A stretch of 64,000 nucleotides of DNA from Climacium dendroides. Lineage: Eukaryota > Streptophyta > Bryopsida > Hypnales > Climaciaceae. Shown piece after piece: positions 13,385 through 24,914 of this stretch (position 1 is its first letter; each line of letters opens with the position of its first letter). The notes under the pieces are model-generated. The model saw nothing but the letters and a program-made list of their open reading frames with translations, searched no databases and had not been told where the DNA came from. The stretch is taken from NCBI GenBank assembly GCA_950106755.1, contig OX467083.1, positions 37,443,029 to 37,507,028 on the forward strand, in the 5' to 3' direction. Both the position numbers and the translations under genes were made by a program.

Positions 13385-13978
13385 CATCCTTTACAAAGCT
13401 TTTCCGCTCCTCGTCCTGTGATGGAGTCCGCACACCACACTTCACGCTCTCCAGGCCCTTGCTGCCCTGAACAAAGACGTCTTCCATTGCGCTCAAGTTC
13501 ATCTGATCGTCCCCCTCCGACGGAGGCTTGCCATCTGATTGAGGCTTATCTACAGATGCGAAGTCCCTCACACTCCCGAGACTCGTCACTTGGGAATCCA
13601 AATCAGACTGGGACTTCTCTTTCGAAGCCTCCTGCTGAGTCTGCTTGCTTTTGTTCGGATCTTCGCTTCCCGCATCTTGCAGTATCTGGCCCGCCACCGT
13701 GGCGAGCAGTTCGAACACTCCGGTGCCAGACCGGTTGTTGCCTTGACGCTTCGCAGCATCACCTCCTCGACCCTGGTGTTCAATCCAAACGTGTCAGAAC
13801 TGCAAGGGGGACAAGGCGCGCTCCAAGGAACTCAAAAAAAAAGAAAAGAAAAGACTACCATTCACTGATCTACCATGTCAACCGCACATCGTACCCGATG
13901 GGATCGCATAGCCCGGGGCAACGCAGGTCCGTCATACCCAGGAAAACCACCACTAACTCTTCGCGTTCGAGCCTCCAT
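9124..13978 (-). CDS. TRFL: Telomere repeat-binding protein (plant TRP/TRFL family), right copy, complete coding region
   Basis: Nine predicted exons read leftwards: 13978-13895, 13772-13323, 12985-12094, 11751-11539, 10967-10888, 10759-10518, 10387-9794, 9497-9434, 9276-9124. They total 2772 nt, 923 residues plus stop. Introns run from 122 to 571 bp and all have GT-AG ends. The ATG at 13978-13976 is chosen because an in-frame TGA lies at 13987-13985 and exon 1 gives the family's N-terminal pattern (GFPGYDGPALPRAMRSHR, residues 11-28; seed-plant relatives have a GFNGYQVP..PRATRSAR-like stretch). Domains: FELLATVAG block at 48-56; long acidic/Ser-rich region at about 60-400; basic segment in late exon 3; YTRQR motif and NKRKK in exon 4; ubiquitin-like domain at about 547-628; Ala/Gly-rich linker; Myb domain at about 829-885 with VDLKDKWKTLVHTA at 870-883. 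The length is somewhat greater than the 550-700 residues I recall for seed-plant members, mostly through exon 3. Family role: nuclear binding of telomeric TTTAGGG repeats. Exon borders are predicted by eye, and exons 1-2 are the least certain. Confidence 0.9.
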
Positions 13979-16790
13979 CCTTGCTCACATTACCACTGCA
14001 TGCAAGCCACTCACAACATGTTCCGCTCGTGTAGCCGAACTAAGAATTCAACGTCGGCACGCGCGATCTTCTCTACCAAATGTAGCATGAGATGATCCAA
14101 ATCCAAATTCTGCACATTCACAAAACGCCGAAGGCATTAGCTATGCAAGCAGTTCTCCGACACCAACCGTGACTCCCCTGAAAAACCGCCCGTGACCGTC
14201 ACACAACAAAAATACTTCCTAACCGTAAAAATCCTGCAAGCAATATACAAAATGGAAACCAAAGGGAAAAAAAGGAACGCATCCGTCTCTGTACGGGACC
14301 ACCGCCTCACGCATCGAGGATCCCAACGGAGTAAGGGACTTCGGATAGTTCTCAAACTCGAGTCACTCGATCTCGGACCATCCTTGCACGATCGCTGAGA
14401 ATCGGGCTCTATGCTGCCGGAGCAACGCAAGCACCAGATTGGCAAAGATGCCTGCGATTGACTTGCTCTGGACGTCAGCACGTCGGGTCTCAACAAGGGA
14501 TCTCCCAGAACCATTCCCGAAACCCTCGCACAACCACCGATGAGGAGACTTCGCGGACAAATTCCGTACGTTTAAACCCGAGCTGGTGCACGAAACAACC
14601 GTGATGGGCGCACAAGAGGGTGGGAACCTTTGAAGAATTAGATAACGACAGGACGCCGCGATGTCGCGCTTAAAGTTTTTGGATTTTTCGGAGATCTAGC
14701 CTTAGTGTTCTAGGAGTCCGGGATGGTGCTTGCTGCGTTATAGGTGATTTTCTAAGAGTGGTATGGGGGTTCTCGGGAAATGAAGGTACCAGTGCGCGTG
14801 CTTCTTTAGAGGAAAATTAAGAAAGGGAACACCTTAACATAGAAACCTCGACGAACAGTCCCGGATGGGCAAGGAAGGGACGCCAGCGGTCAACTCAAGG
14901 TCGCTCTCGCAGGCTATTGGTTTGACATAGGGGCATCAAACACTCTGACGGTCGCATAAAATCGGGGACCCCGCTTGCAGAGGTGAAGCCATCGCATATA
15001 AAAAATTATCAGAGGACCGACACAGATTGATCCGACAAGCTTCCACGCCTCCGTTAATGAGCAGGGACCTGACACTAAACCCCAAACACGAGCTAACCCG
15101 CGGTCAAGCTTTATTGCTCCCGGTGCGATCAATGTAAAATCGTGAGCACTTGAAACCGAGCCTAAGAATGCACCAGGTCGAGCAGAAAAAACTTGGAAAT
15201 GCATTGCGCGCGCTCCCAACATAAGGGGAAGTGGAGAGATCTGGGGAGACGGTGCGCGGTAAACCTTCACCCAAAAACCCCGCTCCCCCGTCAACCCTTC
15301 GTCAAAACCTCCGTGAAACCTCGGTCATCCAGTTAAGCAACCGTCTCTATCCAGCCGACTCTGAGAAATCAACACGGCGATCCTCTGCTTCGCCACACGA
15401 GAGCACCAGGTAGCGTTCGCAACGTAAACATACTTTGAAGAACACATCCGACACGCGGGAGATGCTCGGTAAAAAGGCTGTTTGCTTCGAGACAAGCAAA
15501 ATCTCCGCATATCGTCCACTCTCGAAAGGTGCTCTCCAAGTTTCGCGCTCAACCCGAGTCCTTGCAGAGATCTAAAACATCGACAGTCCATCATCTCTTC
15601 GGCAACTTCTTTCACATTCCGGTAGCGAGTGAGTGCTTTCCTCGAAACTGGACAAGGGGAGAACTGCTCTCATCGGCGGGTCGGGGCTACGCGGCATAGC
15701 CTCTACCAAATAGACCAAATCTAAACTCGAGTCTTCACTACAATCATCGCGACGATAAGTTTTACCCAAACCAGGCCAATTCCCTCGGATGGACCAAAAA
15801 ATTGTCAACTACATTCCAATTGCTTCACTAAGAATCAACAAACAGGGTGCAACCAACAGATCTAAAGCCTCCGTCTTCGAGCACGAAGATTTGGCACCAA
15901 CACAGAGCGCTAACACAAGTCCACGCACTCGACTATTTCACTCACATGTTTCCACGGCCACGCACGATGCATCAACAACTCTTCGGTCCTTGCCATAGCC
16001 GCACAAACCGACATCAGTCTAAGTCGTGAGGGACACAAAACTCTTCACCTATTCAGCGTCCATCCGCACGATCAGCCAGCGGAAAAGCTTCTTCGTTGTC
16101 AATTAAAGAAACAACAGCCAAGAAAAGCTCGAGGAAATGGCCACGACCAACGGCGATGACAAATCATAAACCTTAACACCACGACAAAACCACTCCCGTT
16201 CCTACCAAGTCCAACTCGCTCCCAACCACGGCCAAAACAAAAATTCCTTTCAGAGCGAGGCAGCAATTTCGCACCTTAACGAAGCCACGAAATGCGCGAT
16301 GCAGAGCCAAGCCACGATTCCAATACTCCGATCGGAAGCTCACGCTGGCGTCAATTGTTAGGCGTCAATCCGAGTGCGCGCTAAACCTGTCTGGAGGGGA
16401 GAAATGGGAGAATCATCAGCGACGGGGGTTTGGGGGAGAAAGGAGACGGACAGAGCCTGATGAGAACCCCGCGCAAGAGAGAGGAACGAACCAGAAACCG
16501 TGTCAGCGCGAGGAAACAAAGGAACGGAGAGCAGCCCACCGTCTCCACCCGGTCTCCCCCCGGGCCCGGTCTCCCCGGCCGGCAGCCGGGATCCGACAGA
16601 CCCGTGCTCGGTCCCGGGTTCGCCCCGGGTTCCACTTGCGGTTCCCCGTTCCCGATGCTCGACGTCGGGCTATAGCCAGTCGTGGTGACCGAACCTTCCT
16701 TGAAAGCGAGAGCGCGGACCAATAGCAGCTGACCGGGCTGACCGGACCATTCCCACCATACAACCACCTACCTTCCGGGATTTTCTTTTT
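13979..16790 (-). promoter_or_regulatory. 5' flank of right TRFL copy (leader/promoter, undefined)
   Basis: About 2.8 kb of balanced to GC-rich sequence directly upstream of the - strand start codon, contrasting with the AT-rich DNA beyond 16.8 kb. Open frames here are short, overlap on both strands and match nothing I recognise. The compositional island suggests 5' UTR exons/introns and promoter, with a CpG-dense patch (CCCGGG, GGCCGG) at 16545-16640. I cannot place a TATA box or start site with confidence. Confidence 0.45.
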
Positions 16791-17179
16791 CATTTATTTG
16801 GGGCACTCCAGCGTTGGAGTAATGCAGTGGGTTACAATAATATAAGCGGATGAAACGTGGAAGATGAAATTTGAATTATTCATCCAAAAGAGTATACATT
16901 CACCTAAAATATAGCAATATTCCCTTTAGAATATGTAACAAATCAACAATTTCATCCACTGAAAATGGGAGAATATATTGCCTAATATTCCCTTGAAAAA
17001 ATTTGTATCACTTTTGAGTGACTTATTGCTCAAAAAAAACCCATTCCCTACCATCCCTAACATTGCTCACCAATGACCCTTAAGTGCTCCAACATCCATA
17101 TTCTAAACGATGGCCGGCACTATTTTGTCCAATTGACTTCTCATTCATCCAATGTAACACTTGAATCTTGTTGCCTTAA
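16791..17179. other. Intergenic, no gene
   Basis: AT-rich sequence just beyond the gene-associated island. I see no coding frame and no clear repeat in it. Confidence 0.6.
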
Positions 17180-17440
17180 CAATTAGTTTGCCTTACCCTG
17201 CCGAGTTACCCTATGACTCATGAGTGACTCACTGCGTCCACGTGGAGGCAACTGCGTCTCTCTCAATAGATCTTTATATTAGGGTTTCATTGGTTTAGCG
17301 CTCATGTTGTATTGCTAATTAGTTTTCAGCAACTTCAAAAATGTTTATTATATTAAATATTGATGAAAATCACCACAATAAAAGTAAATATTTATATAGT
17401 GTGAAATGTCGAGCAATTAGTGCACCATTTGGTGTAGAGT
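17180..17440 (-). mobile_element. CACTA-ended small element, inverted diverged copy
   Basis: The stretch at 17393-17425 is the reverse complement of the left end of the elements at 34674 and 43083 (segment around TTTCTCGACATTT). The stretch at 17187-17245 matches the reverse complement of their right part (pattern GTGAGTCATGAGG..TTAC). Terminal bases are too diverged to place exactly. Confidence 0.55.
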
Positions 17441-17837
17441 ATCATGGAGAGCCCAAACCCTCTTCGGAACCCCCCATTCTACGTTGTCCTCTCCCCTCCC
17501 TTTGAATTATTGGGAACGGGGTACACAGCACAGCTGATGGGGAGCGTGACAAGTGACAACCTCATATTTCCAAGCGGTGTACCACTTGGGGCACTTGGAT
17601 GGGGACCCCTGACCTGGTCCAGCTAAACCCTTGGCCCAGGGGGGCTAAAACCTCCGTCGCACAAGCACCCACTCAACTTATTATTCTCAATAATTGTTGC
17701 ATTTTTTTGGCCAACTGAAGGATTTGGGGGCACTGTTGATAAAACAAGGAAAAGAAAATTAAAAAAATTAAAAAAAAATTGAATGGGGAGGTCAAGGTAA
17801 GGGTAATATGAGCCTCAAGCTCAAATTAATATTATTG
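17441..17837. other. GC-richer patch, no gene
   Basis: 17444-17660 is distinctly GC-rich for the surroundings and holds a 60-codon frame without recognisable features. It may be an old insertion. A poly-A-rich stretch follows at 17755-17785. Confidence 0.4.
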
Positions 17838-17841
17838 TTAA

Positions 17842-18101
17842 CCCCTAAACGTCACAACTAGAACGCTCGGATTTAGAAGCTTCTCAGCACTGTATAGGGA
17901 AAAACGGAATAATGAGAAATTTTGTGATTCACCGAGGACTTTACTGTTGAATCCATAAGCTAATTACTTGATGAACCTAAGGTTCAAATTTTAAGGGAAT
18001 CCATTGTCTGGATTTATAAGTTATAATAATTGATGAACAGTGTCTTGGAGAAATCCATGAACTCTGAGCGTCTAGAAAACGTCCGTTGTGACATTGAAGG
18101 G
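17842..18101. mobile_element. TTAA-flanked MITE, 0.26 kb class, copy 1
   Basis: Flanked by TTAA at 17838-17841 and at 18102-18105. Imperfect terminal inverted repeat of about 35 bp: left end CCCCTAAACGTCACAACTAG, right end (reverse complement) CCCTTCAATGTCACAACGG, with ACGCTC also shared farther in. Too short to encode a protein. Confidence 0.85.
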
Positions 18102-18394
18102 TTAAACAGAGTATATGGTTTCCAATCCACTATTTAGTCCAAGAATATTAGATGAAAAAATAGAATTATCTCTGGTGTAGGACATTGAAGAGTGATCACC
18201 TCATGAAATTATTTTTCTATATACCTCACTTTTCTTCAAGCTAAAAGGGAGCAAAGCTTATCCATGTAGTGCCTCAATCCTTTTTTTGAATTTTTGCACG
18301 TTTTGGCATATATCTTTGTAAAGAAATATCATTTACCACAATTTTCATGAAATCGGTCATTAAGAAAGGATTAGTTTATGCATAATGTTATTTA

Positions 18395-18668
18395 CCCCTA
18401 AACATCACAAGCTGAACACTAAAAGTGAGGAGCTTTACTGCACTTGATAAGGAAAAACAAAATAATTTGAAATTGCCTTGTTCATGGTTGGAGTTTGGAG
18501 CCAATTAACAAGGTTGGAGTTTGGAGCCAATTATCCCATGAATGTGAATGTACAATTTTAAAGAGAATTCACTGTCTAAATTTTAAGATTGTAATATTTG
18601 ATGAACAAATGCTTTCAAAAAATTCCTATTCTCAACGTCCAAAAAACATTTGCTGTGATGTTTAGGGA
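18395..18668. mobile_element. TTAA-flanked MITE, 0.26 kb class, copy 2
   Basis: Left end CCCCTAAACATCACAAGC preceded by TTTA; right end (reverse complement) TCCCTAAACATCACAGC followed by TTAA at 18669-18672. Homologous in its ends to the element at 17842-18101. Contains a 26 bp direct repeat (GGTTGGAGTTTGGAGCCAA at 18486 and 18512). Confidence 0.82.
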
Positions 18669-18805
18669 TTAACCCAGATATGTAGGGCTAGAGACCGTGG
18701 ACATCATCATTTTGGGTACCATGTAAATCATTTCCCTAAAAAATATACAAGAGCAACACAAATTGGAGGTCAAACTATTGTGTATGATCCCCTTTTTCCA
18801 TACAA

Positions 18806-19015
18806 AACTAGTATGCCTTGTATTGTTGCCACAATAAATAAAAAGTAAAAGTAATTTTCCTAATTTTTTAGCTCATAAAAAGTTCAAAATTCAATAACTT
18901 TCACACCGTACGTTCGAACGCCACAAAACCAAACCGGTGCACCAACAGTACCAAGCATGCGCCTAGGGGGACACACGGTTCGGGAGATCTCAACATAACA
19001 AACAAAACAAGCAGT
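18806..19015. repeat. Solitary unit of the 31.8 kb tandem-repeat family
   Basis: Shares the order of landmarks with the array at 31833-32830: a TGCCTTGT..GTTGCCAC start, AAAAGTAAAAGTAATTTT, CAATAACTTTCACACCG, a GGTGCACC segment, then ACACGGTTCGGGAGATCTC and an AAACAAAACAA tail. Confidence 0.8.
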
Positions 19016-22006
19016 TAAATTTTAAGGTATGGATTACAAGGATGAACATTTGCACTTTTATCTTACATAGAAGGCTTCTCTATCATTCATCAGACACTTT
19101 GAGGGCGCTAGGTTGTTTCAAAGTCAACTTAGGTTCTTATTCCTTATGATAACATGAAATAGGCGTACTATTCTACCTATGTCAATGATTGAAAATCTAA
19201 TAACTATGTTTCCAATGTTAGAGGAATGGGCTTTTGTAGGTGATGAAACTTTACACTAAATTAGAAGGAGAGTATAACCTAGTAATGATATGTATGGTGA
19301 ATTAGTCGAGGAATTAGTAGGAGTCAATGCAACAAAACTTACAACAAACCTCAACTACTCTCAAAGATATTTTTGGCTTGTTGTTGAATAAGCAAACAAT
19401 AAAAATTAGATAAATCAAAGTGGATCTACCATGGCATCATACAATCAAAGAGCATGTGTGACAATATCTACAACAAGCATTAATTTTGTGCTACAATAGG
19501 TTTGTCTCCGAAGCATGAACTTTGTATTTGAATAAAGCCCTACTCAAATTTCCTTACATGTAGCTTTTGTCCATGCAAGGCCTCTTCTACTTTGGCCGAG
19601 AGCCAATAAATGAGAATTTAGCACCAATTGCAAAAGGTCTCCTTTATAGGGGGGTACATTTGCAAACAATCATTTTCATTGGAGGGGGACATGTTAATGA
19701 ACAGATAATTTTTATCTTGCATGAAACCTAGAGACACATGCTACCATTTCTTAATAATGTTATAATCTATTGTACATCAACATTTGTATTTTAGAGTTTT
19801 TATTTTGATGATGATAATTTTCTACTATAAAATGAAGTTACAAAAAATAATCCCTAATTGAAAGCAATTAAGACTAAGGTAGAGTTTGTTGGAGATAATT
19901 CCACTTAATTAGACCACTTTGACCTATATATGGAGTTTAAGCAAAACTGACATATTATTTAGAATATATTTATTTTTTATTATGTAAGTGATCAATGTCA
20001 AAAAAGAAAATGACTTTATAATTACATATGTTATAGCACTAAATGTGCATGAATTTAATAGCATTAGTTTTTTTCATTGCGTAATACTATTATTAATTGC
20101 ATCCATAGCTTATCCCCTAAGGGAGATGGCATGCAATAGTAGATTATGAATGTTTTCAAGAGCTTATAGACAAAGCTATGGGAAATGAATGAAGTGCATT
20201 TACGTTGATAAAGCAAAAAATTATATTCTTCAACAATGCAATTAATGTAGTCCCTAGGTGCTTCATGATAATTGTACATAGGTGTCTAGATTTTATTCTT
20301 GTCATAATCTATTTTGCCCCAATACTCAAAATCTACATTTGCCTCCCTTCTAGGGATTCTTGGGGATTAAAGTATTAAATTTTATTTGTATGTGTCATGA
20401 ACTTAAATCATATCTTTGTTTTGAAGGTTAATTTATTTTGTTTATTATCATATTTAAGATTTTGAAATTTTGTAGAGCAAATTTTTTTAATGATCTATTA
20501 GTTATTTTCTAGTCAAAAAATGTAATACAATATACATGAAGATGTGGTTTTGTCTAAAATAATATTTGGTTTATTCTTAAATACAAATGAAGTTTGAAAT
20601 GGACATATTAGTTGTTGTTTTTCACTTAAATGAACTAACCATTGATAAGACACCATATATGAAATTTGGAAGATGTAAATAACCTATTCATTTATTTTGA
20701 AAATGATTTTCAATATTACATAAAATTTATAATTTTGTTAAAGATACATTTTATAAAAAAAAGATAACTTTTGGATTGAAACATATGTAAAGACATTAGT
20801 ATTTTTAACTCAAAATTTTACATCATAATTGAATTTATTACAATGTTGATGGCTTTTTTCAATTTTCATTTATTTTTGTGTTTATAATATGATCAAATTC
20901 ATATGCATCTTTGCATTTTATATTGTCATTCAATCATTAAAAATTACTTTCCTTTCACATTGTTCAGACTATTGAATATTCAAGAAAGAAATTCAATAGG
21001 CATTCTTTACACAATACAATGTGAATACTAAATTTTTTTCTTAAAGAAAAAACAAGTAATATAGCTAGCATTCTAGATAGATGCCTACATAGTGAACATA
21101 TATGTATTAGTGCCATATACCAAGAAATATCAAATTATAGCCATTGAAGGTGTCAAAAAATGTGTATAGTTTTAATTTTAAATACTTTCAAAAAATTGAT
21201 AAATTATCAAAATTATTTTGCTTCTACTTTTGTAGTTGCACCCAAAGACGTGAATAGTATACAACTTCTTCAATCTATCTTTATGTTGATTTGTTTGGGC
21301 ATATTTTGGCCATGAGGTTACTTAAAGGTTAGTGATTTTTTATACCTACATGATTACAAGGATGAATTTGTACAAGCCTTAAATTTAAAGAGCTTCTTTA
21401 TCCACCATTTTCACTTACCTTTATCCTTTCCAAGAAGTTCAATTTGAATTTTTTTCATCAAAATGGCATTTGAGAGTAGGGTTTGTCATTTTTAGTTTCC
21501 ATTAGTTATAAATAATTTCAAAGAATTGATTGCATAAAGTATAACTAGAATAAGCATAATGAGCAATTGAAAATTTTCAACTTTACTAATGTCCCCAATC
21601 CCACCAAATGGTGGAAACTCTATTGGTTATCTTTAGTGTGCTTTCTACTAATTTAAAGACATAAGGGGGCAATGTGCTTTCTTTCAAAAACCTATTTTCT
21701 TTAAACTCTTAGCTTAATATACTATGACTAGACAATTTGGATAAAAAGATTTGTAATCCTCTAACATTCCTTGAATCTTTCTAAATAATAGGGTTTAATT
21801 CCAACCTATGTTTGGCACATTCAAATATTTAAATATAAATTGCGTTAGACAATCTAAAGTTTCACAATTCAATGAAATCCTACTAGTATTTTGAATAAGA
21901 TTTTGCATGCTCAAACCTTCCCTAGTGACCAAAGATCTCGAATGATCGATAGAAGTTTATCAAGTATATATTCAACTTTATTTCATCCTTCTTCAACCCC
22001 TAAAGT
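19016..22006. other. AT-rich intergenic, no gene
   Basis: No open frame above about 71 codons and none resembling a protein. Nothing beyond homopolymer-rich intergenic sequence was recognised. Confidence 0.65.
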
Positions 22007-22640
22007 CCCAAAGCCCTTTGATTGGTCAAAAATCACTCAAAATTGTCATTTCTAATGCAAAGAAAAAAAATTAAAATTATTTTTTTGCATATTTAACCAT
22101 AGGATCTTGCAACAAACTAGTTAAGTAGAAGTAAGAAGAGCTAATGGAAAAGTTGGAATAAGAACACACTAATTCCAAATGTGAGATATTTCTAGCAATC
22201 AAAATTAACCCTATGGAATTCTTTATTTTGAAATAAATGTGAAAATTGAGCTCAAAAAAATCATATATATATAAATTTTTCAAGAAGATGTTGTAATTGC
22301 CTACAAAACAAGATGCTCCACAAGTTTCACATCACAAATCCAAATGGCATGAATTAAAGCTTTCTATGTAGACAAATAATAATTTATGAGAAAAAAACAA
22401 TTTATTTTTATTTCAAGCATTTGTGGATTTCTTTTGTTACCCACCAAGTTCAAGTTTGGACTTATTGTGGTATAACTTTTGCTCCCAAGCACTAATTGAA
22501 ATAAAAAATTACATTCCCAAAAATCTAATAGTTTTTCTATCTTACAAAAAAGTTTCTGAAAAATAGTCAAAAATTGCACTCATACACCATAACCAAAATT
22601 TGTTTTATCCTCCTCACAGACAATGGAACTTCAAGGTTTA
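22007..22640. mobile_element. TTAA-type element, 0.9 kb class, degraded shorter copy
   Basis: Starts CCCCTAAAGTCCCAAAGCC preceded by TCAA (decayed TTAA). The interior matches the copies at 24061, 44432 and 49167 (segments such as ATTGAGCTCAAAAA and CACATCACAAATCCAAATGG). The right end near GGAACTTCAAGG is degraded. Confidence 0.65.
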
Positions 22641-24060
22641 AATCAAATTATTTTTTGTTCTACCAAAGGTAGTCCTTAAAAAAATTCAAACATTAAGAGG
22701 TGTGCAAAGTGACTGCCAAAGGCCAATTCAACTTAAATTTTGAGGGGTGGAATTGCATTTTATTAGTTATTTTTTATATTCTTCAGAAATTAATAATCTT
22801 TATGTTATTTTTGAATATTATTTCTATTTGGAATTCTATTTCTACTTTTTAAGGGTTGATTGCATTCACTTTACTCTAATCTACCATCATTGTTTAATTT
22901 CTAACCAAACCCCTTCATTGGAAGGTCCTATTTGTAGGATGTATTTTCAACTAATTCCAAGACCAATGTTCACTATACTAATTATATGGTAAATCAACCT
23001 ATGATAGGCAGAATGGCCGGTTTGTCTTGTTGACATTTTTGACATTTTTTTTTCATATAAAGACAAAATGAGAAATGGAGAGAACAATTGAATTTCTTAT
23101 TTTTTTGATAAAGTATAAATTTGTTATCAATTTTTGAAGTATATTGTCTAGTTGGTCCAAATACTCTTTAGACTACCCCAAAACCACCAAAAAATGTACC
23201 TATATTGGTTATCTTACCACCTAAAGCAATCACTAACATGGCCATGATACAAAGGATTAAAAAAATTAATTCTTATAATGAATTTACTTCAAAAAAGTAG
23301 AAGTTCCTTTAGCACTCACTAATAACTTCATCACCATTATCCAATGCATTGATTTTGTCCACTAATCAACCTAATGAAGTCCTAATTTTGTTTAACAAAA
23401 GTCTACCATGGGTTGATATAAGACTATAATAGGTGATTTTCTAAGTGTCTGCATTAGGCAATTTCCATGTCGTGGGTTGATTTATCTTAAGGCATATTTG
23501 GCTAATTTTAATTTTAAAATAGATACCAAAATTTCTACATAATTATATTATAAAAAGAATCTTAATGGAAATTTTATTTTTATCACGTATAAAATTTTAT
23601 TCAACAAAAACACTAAAATGATTTGTTTAGATAAGATGATCTTGTCCTTCCCTTACGGAATGGGCCGTCCAAATTGCAATGCCCTTATTATTTTGGTCAA
23701 AATGTCATTCATTTTATTACTAATGAATGCTAGTGTCTATATCAAGGAAGTTGATTTTATTGATGATTGAGAAGATGTGGTATTATCTTCCATTTTGTAG
23801 TGTTTCCTTTTCACCTTTGTAAATTTCACTTGAATATTTCACTAGCTTAAAACATTGAGCCATTCTCCTATTTTGACACTTACAAAGTGAAATTATATTT
23901 GGAAAGATAAATTTTTATCCTCAAAACAAAATTAGAATGGCTAATATTGATATTGAGTTATTTCAAAACAATATCAATATAGTCAATCTTTTATAAAATT
24001 GAAAAGGATTAGAGTATCAAATTTAATATTTGTTTCCATAAACAAAATTCATGGTTGAAA
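22641..24060. other. AT-rich intergenic, no gene
   Basis: Includes an 81-codon frame at 22747-22992 rich in Phe/Tyr/Ile that simply reflects base composition. No family similarity recognised. Confidence 0.6.
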
Positions 24061-24910
24061 CCCTAAAGGACCAAGGCCTTTTACCGTCAAAAAACATTCA
24101 AACTGCCATTTCTATCACAAAGAGCAAAAAACTTTGAAAATTGTTTGTATTACACATCTCATTGCAAAATCTTGCACTAAACTAGTGTAAAAATGTATAG
24201 AAGAAATTTTAGAACTTTGATTGCATAGATATAAAGATATTTGCGTTTAAAGTGACAGAAACGAAAGGGTTTTTTGGCATGCTTGTGACTAGATTATAAG
24301 ACTTTGAATCTTGTTAACTTTAAATTTTTGCACCATGGAATTTGAATTTTAAAAAATTTACCTTCAAGAATGGAGTTGAAAGTCTAAAAGAAATTCAAAA
24401 ATAAGAAGATTATTTTTTATTCTTAAAAAGCTTGTTAAGGAGTAGTAGGTCAAGTAGTAGGTACATGATAGATGAAAAAAAATTGTTGATACTTATAAGA
24501 TGAAATTGAAACACTCTAATCCTAATGGCAAGATTATTTTAACAATTAAATTTAAAACTATGGAATTTTTCTTTGAAAATGTGAAAATTTAAATAAAAAT
24601 GAATCTCATACGCTATTATATGAAGAAAATGCTTTGATTGCCTTGCAAAACAAGATGCTCCATAAATTTCTTATTACTTATCCAAATAAAACAAAACAAA
24701 TTTTTTCATATATTTTCATAATAAACTAATTTCAATTTCAATTTTTTGAGGGTTTGTTTTGTTGCCTAGCGAACTTAAAAAGAGCTTGACATGGCATTAG
24801 CCACTCAATTTTTACTCCCATGCATCAATTGAAATAAAATCTAATTGAAATTGTAGGAATTTACCCATACTTGCATTTGTTCTATGGGAGAACAAATGAT
24901 CCTTTAGGAA
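24061..24910. mobile_element. TTAA-type element, 0.9 kb class, copy
   Basis: Left end CCCTAAAGGACCAAGGCC (preceded by GAAA, decayed target site); right end CCTTTAGGAA followed by TTAA at 24911-24914. Interior collinear with the copies at 44432 and 49167. Confidence 0.72.
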
Positions 24911-24914
24911 TTAA

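Noticed and set aside
13229..14095. 288-codon open frame on the + strand
   Set aside because: It lies antisense to exons 1-2 and intron 1 of the TRFL gene, lacks domain features, and is explained as a shadow of the GC-rich coding strand.
16381..16793. Overlapping 81-128 codon frames in the CpG-rich patch
   Set aside because: Frames on both strands arise from stop-poor GC-rich sequence; there are no recognisable motifs.
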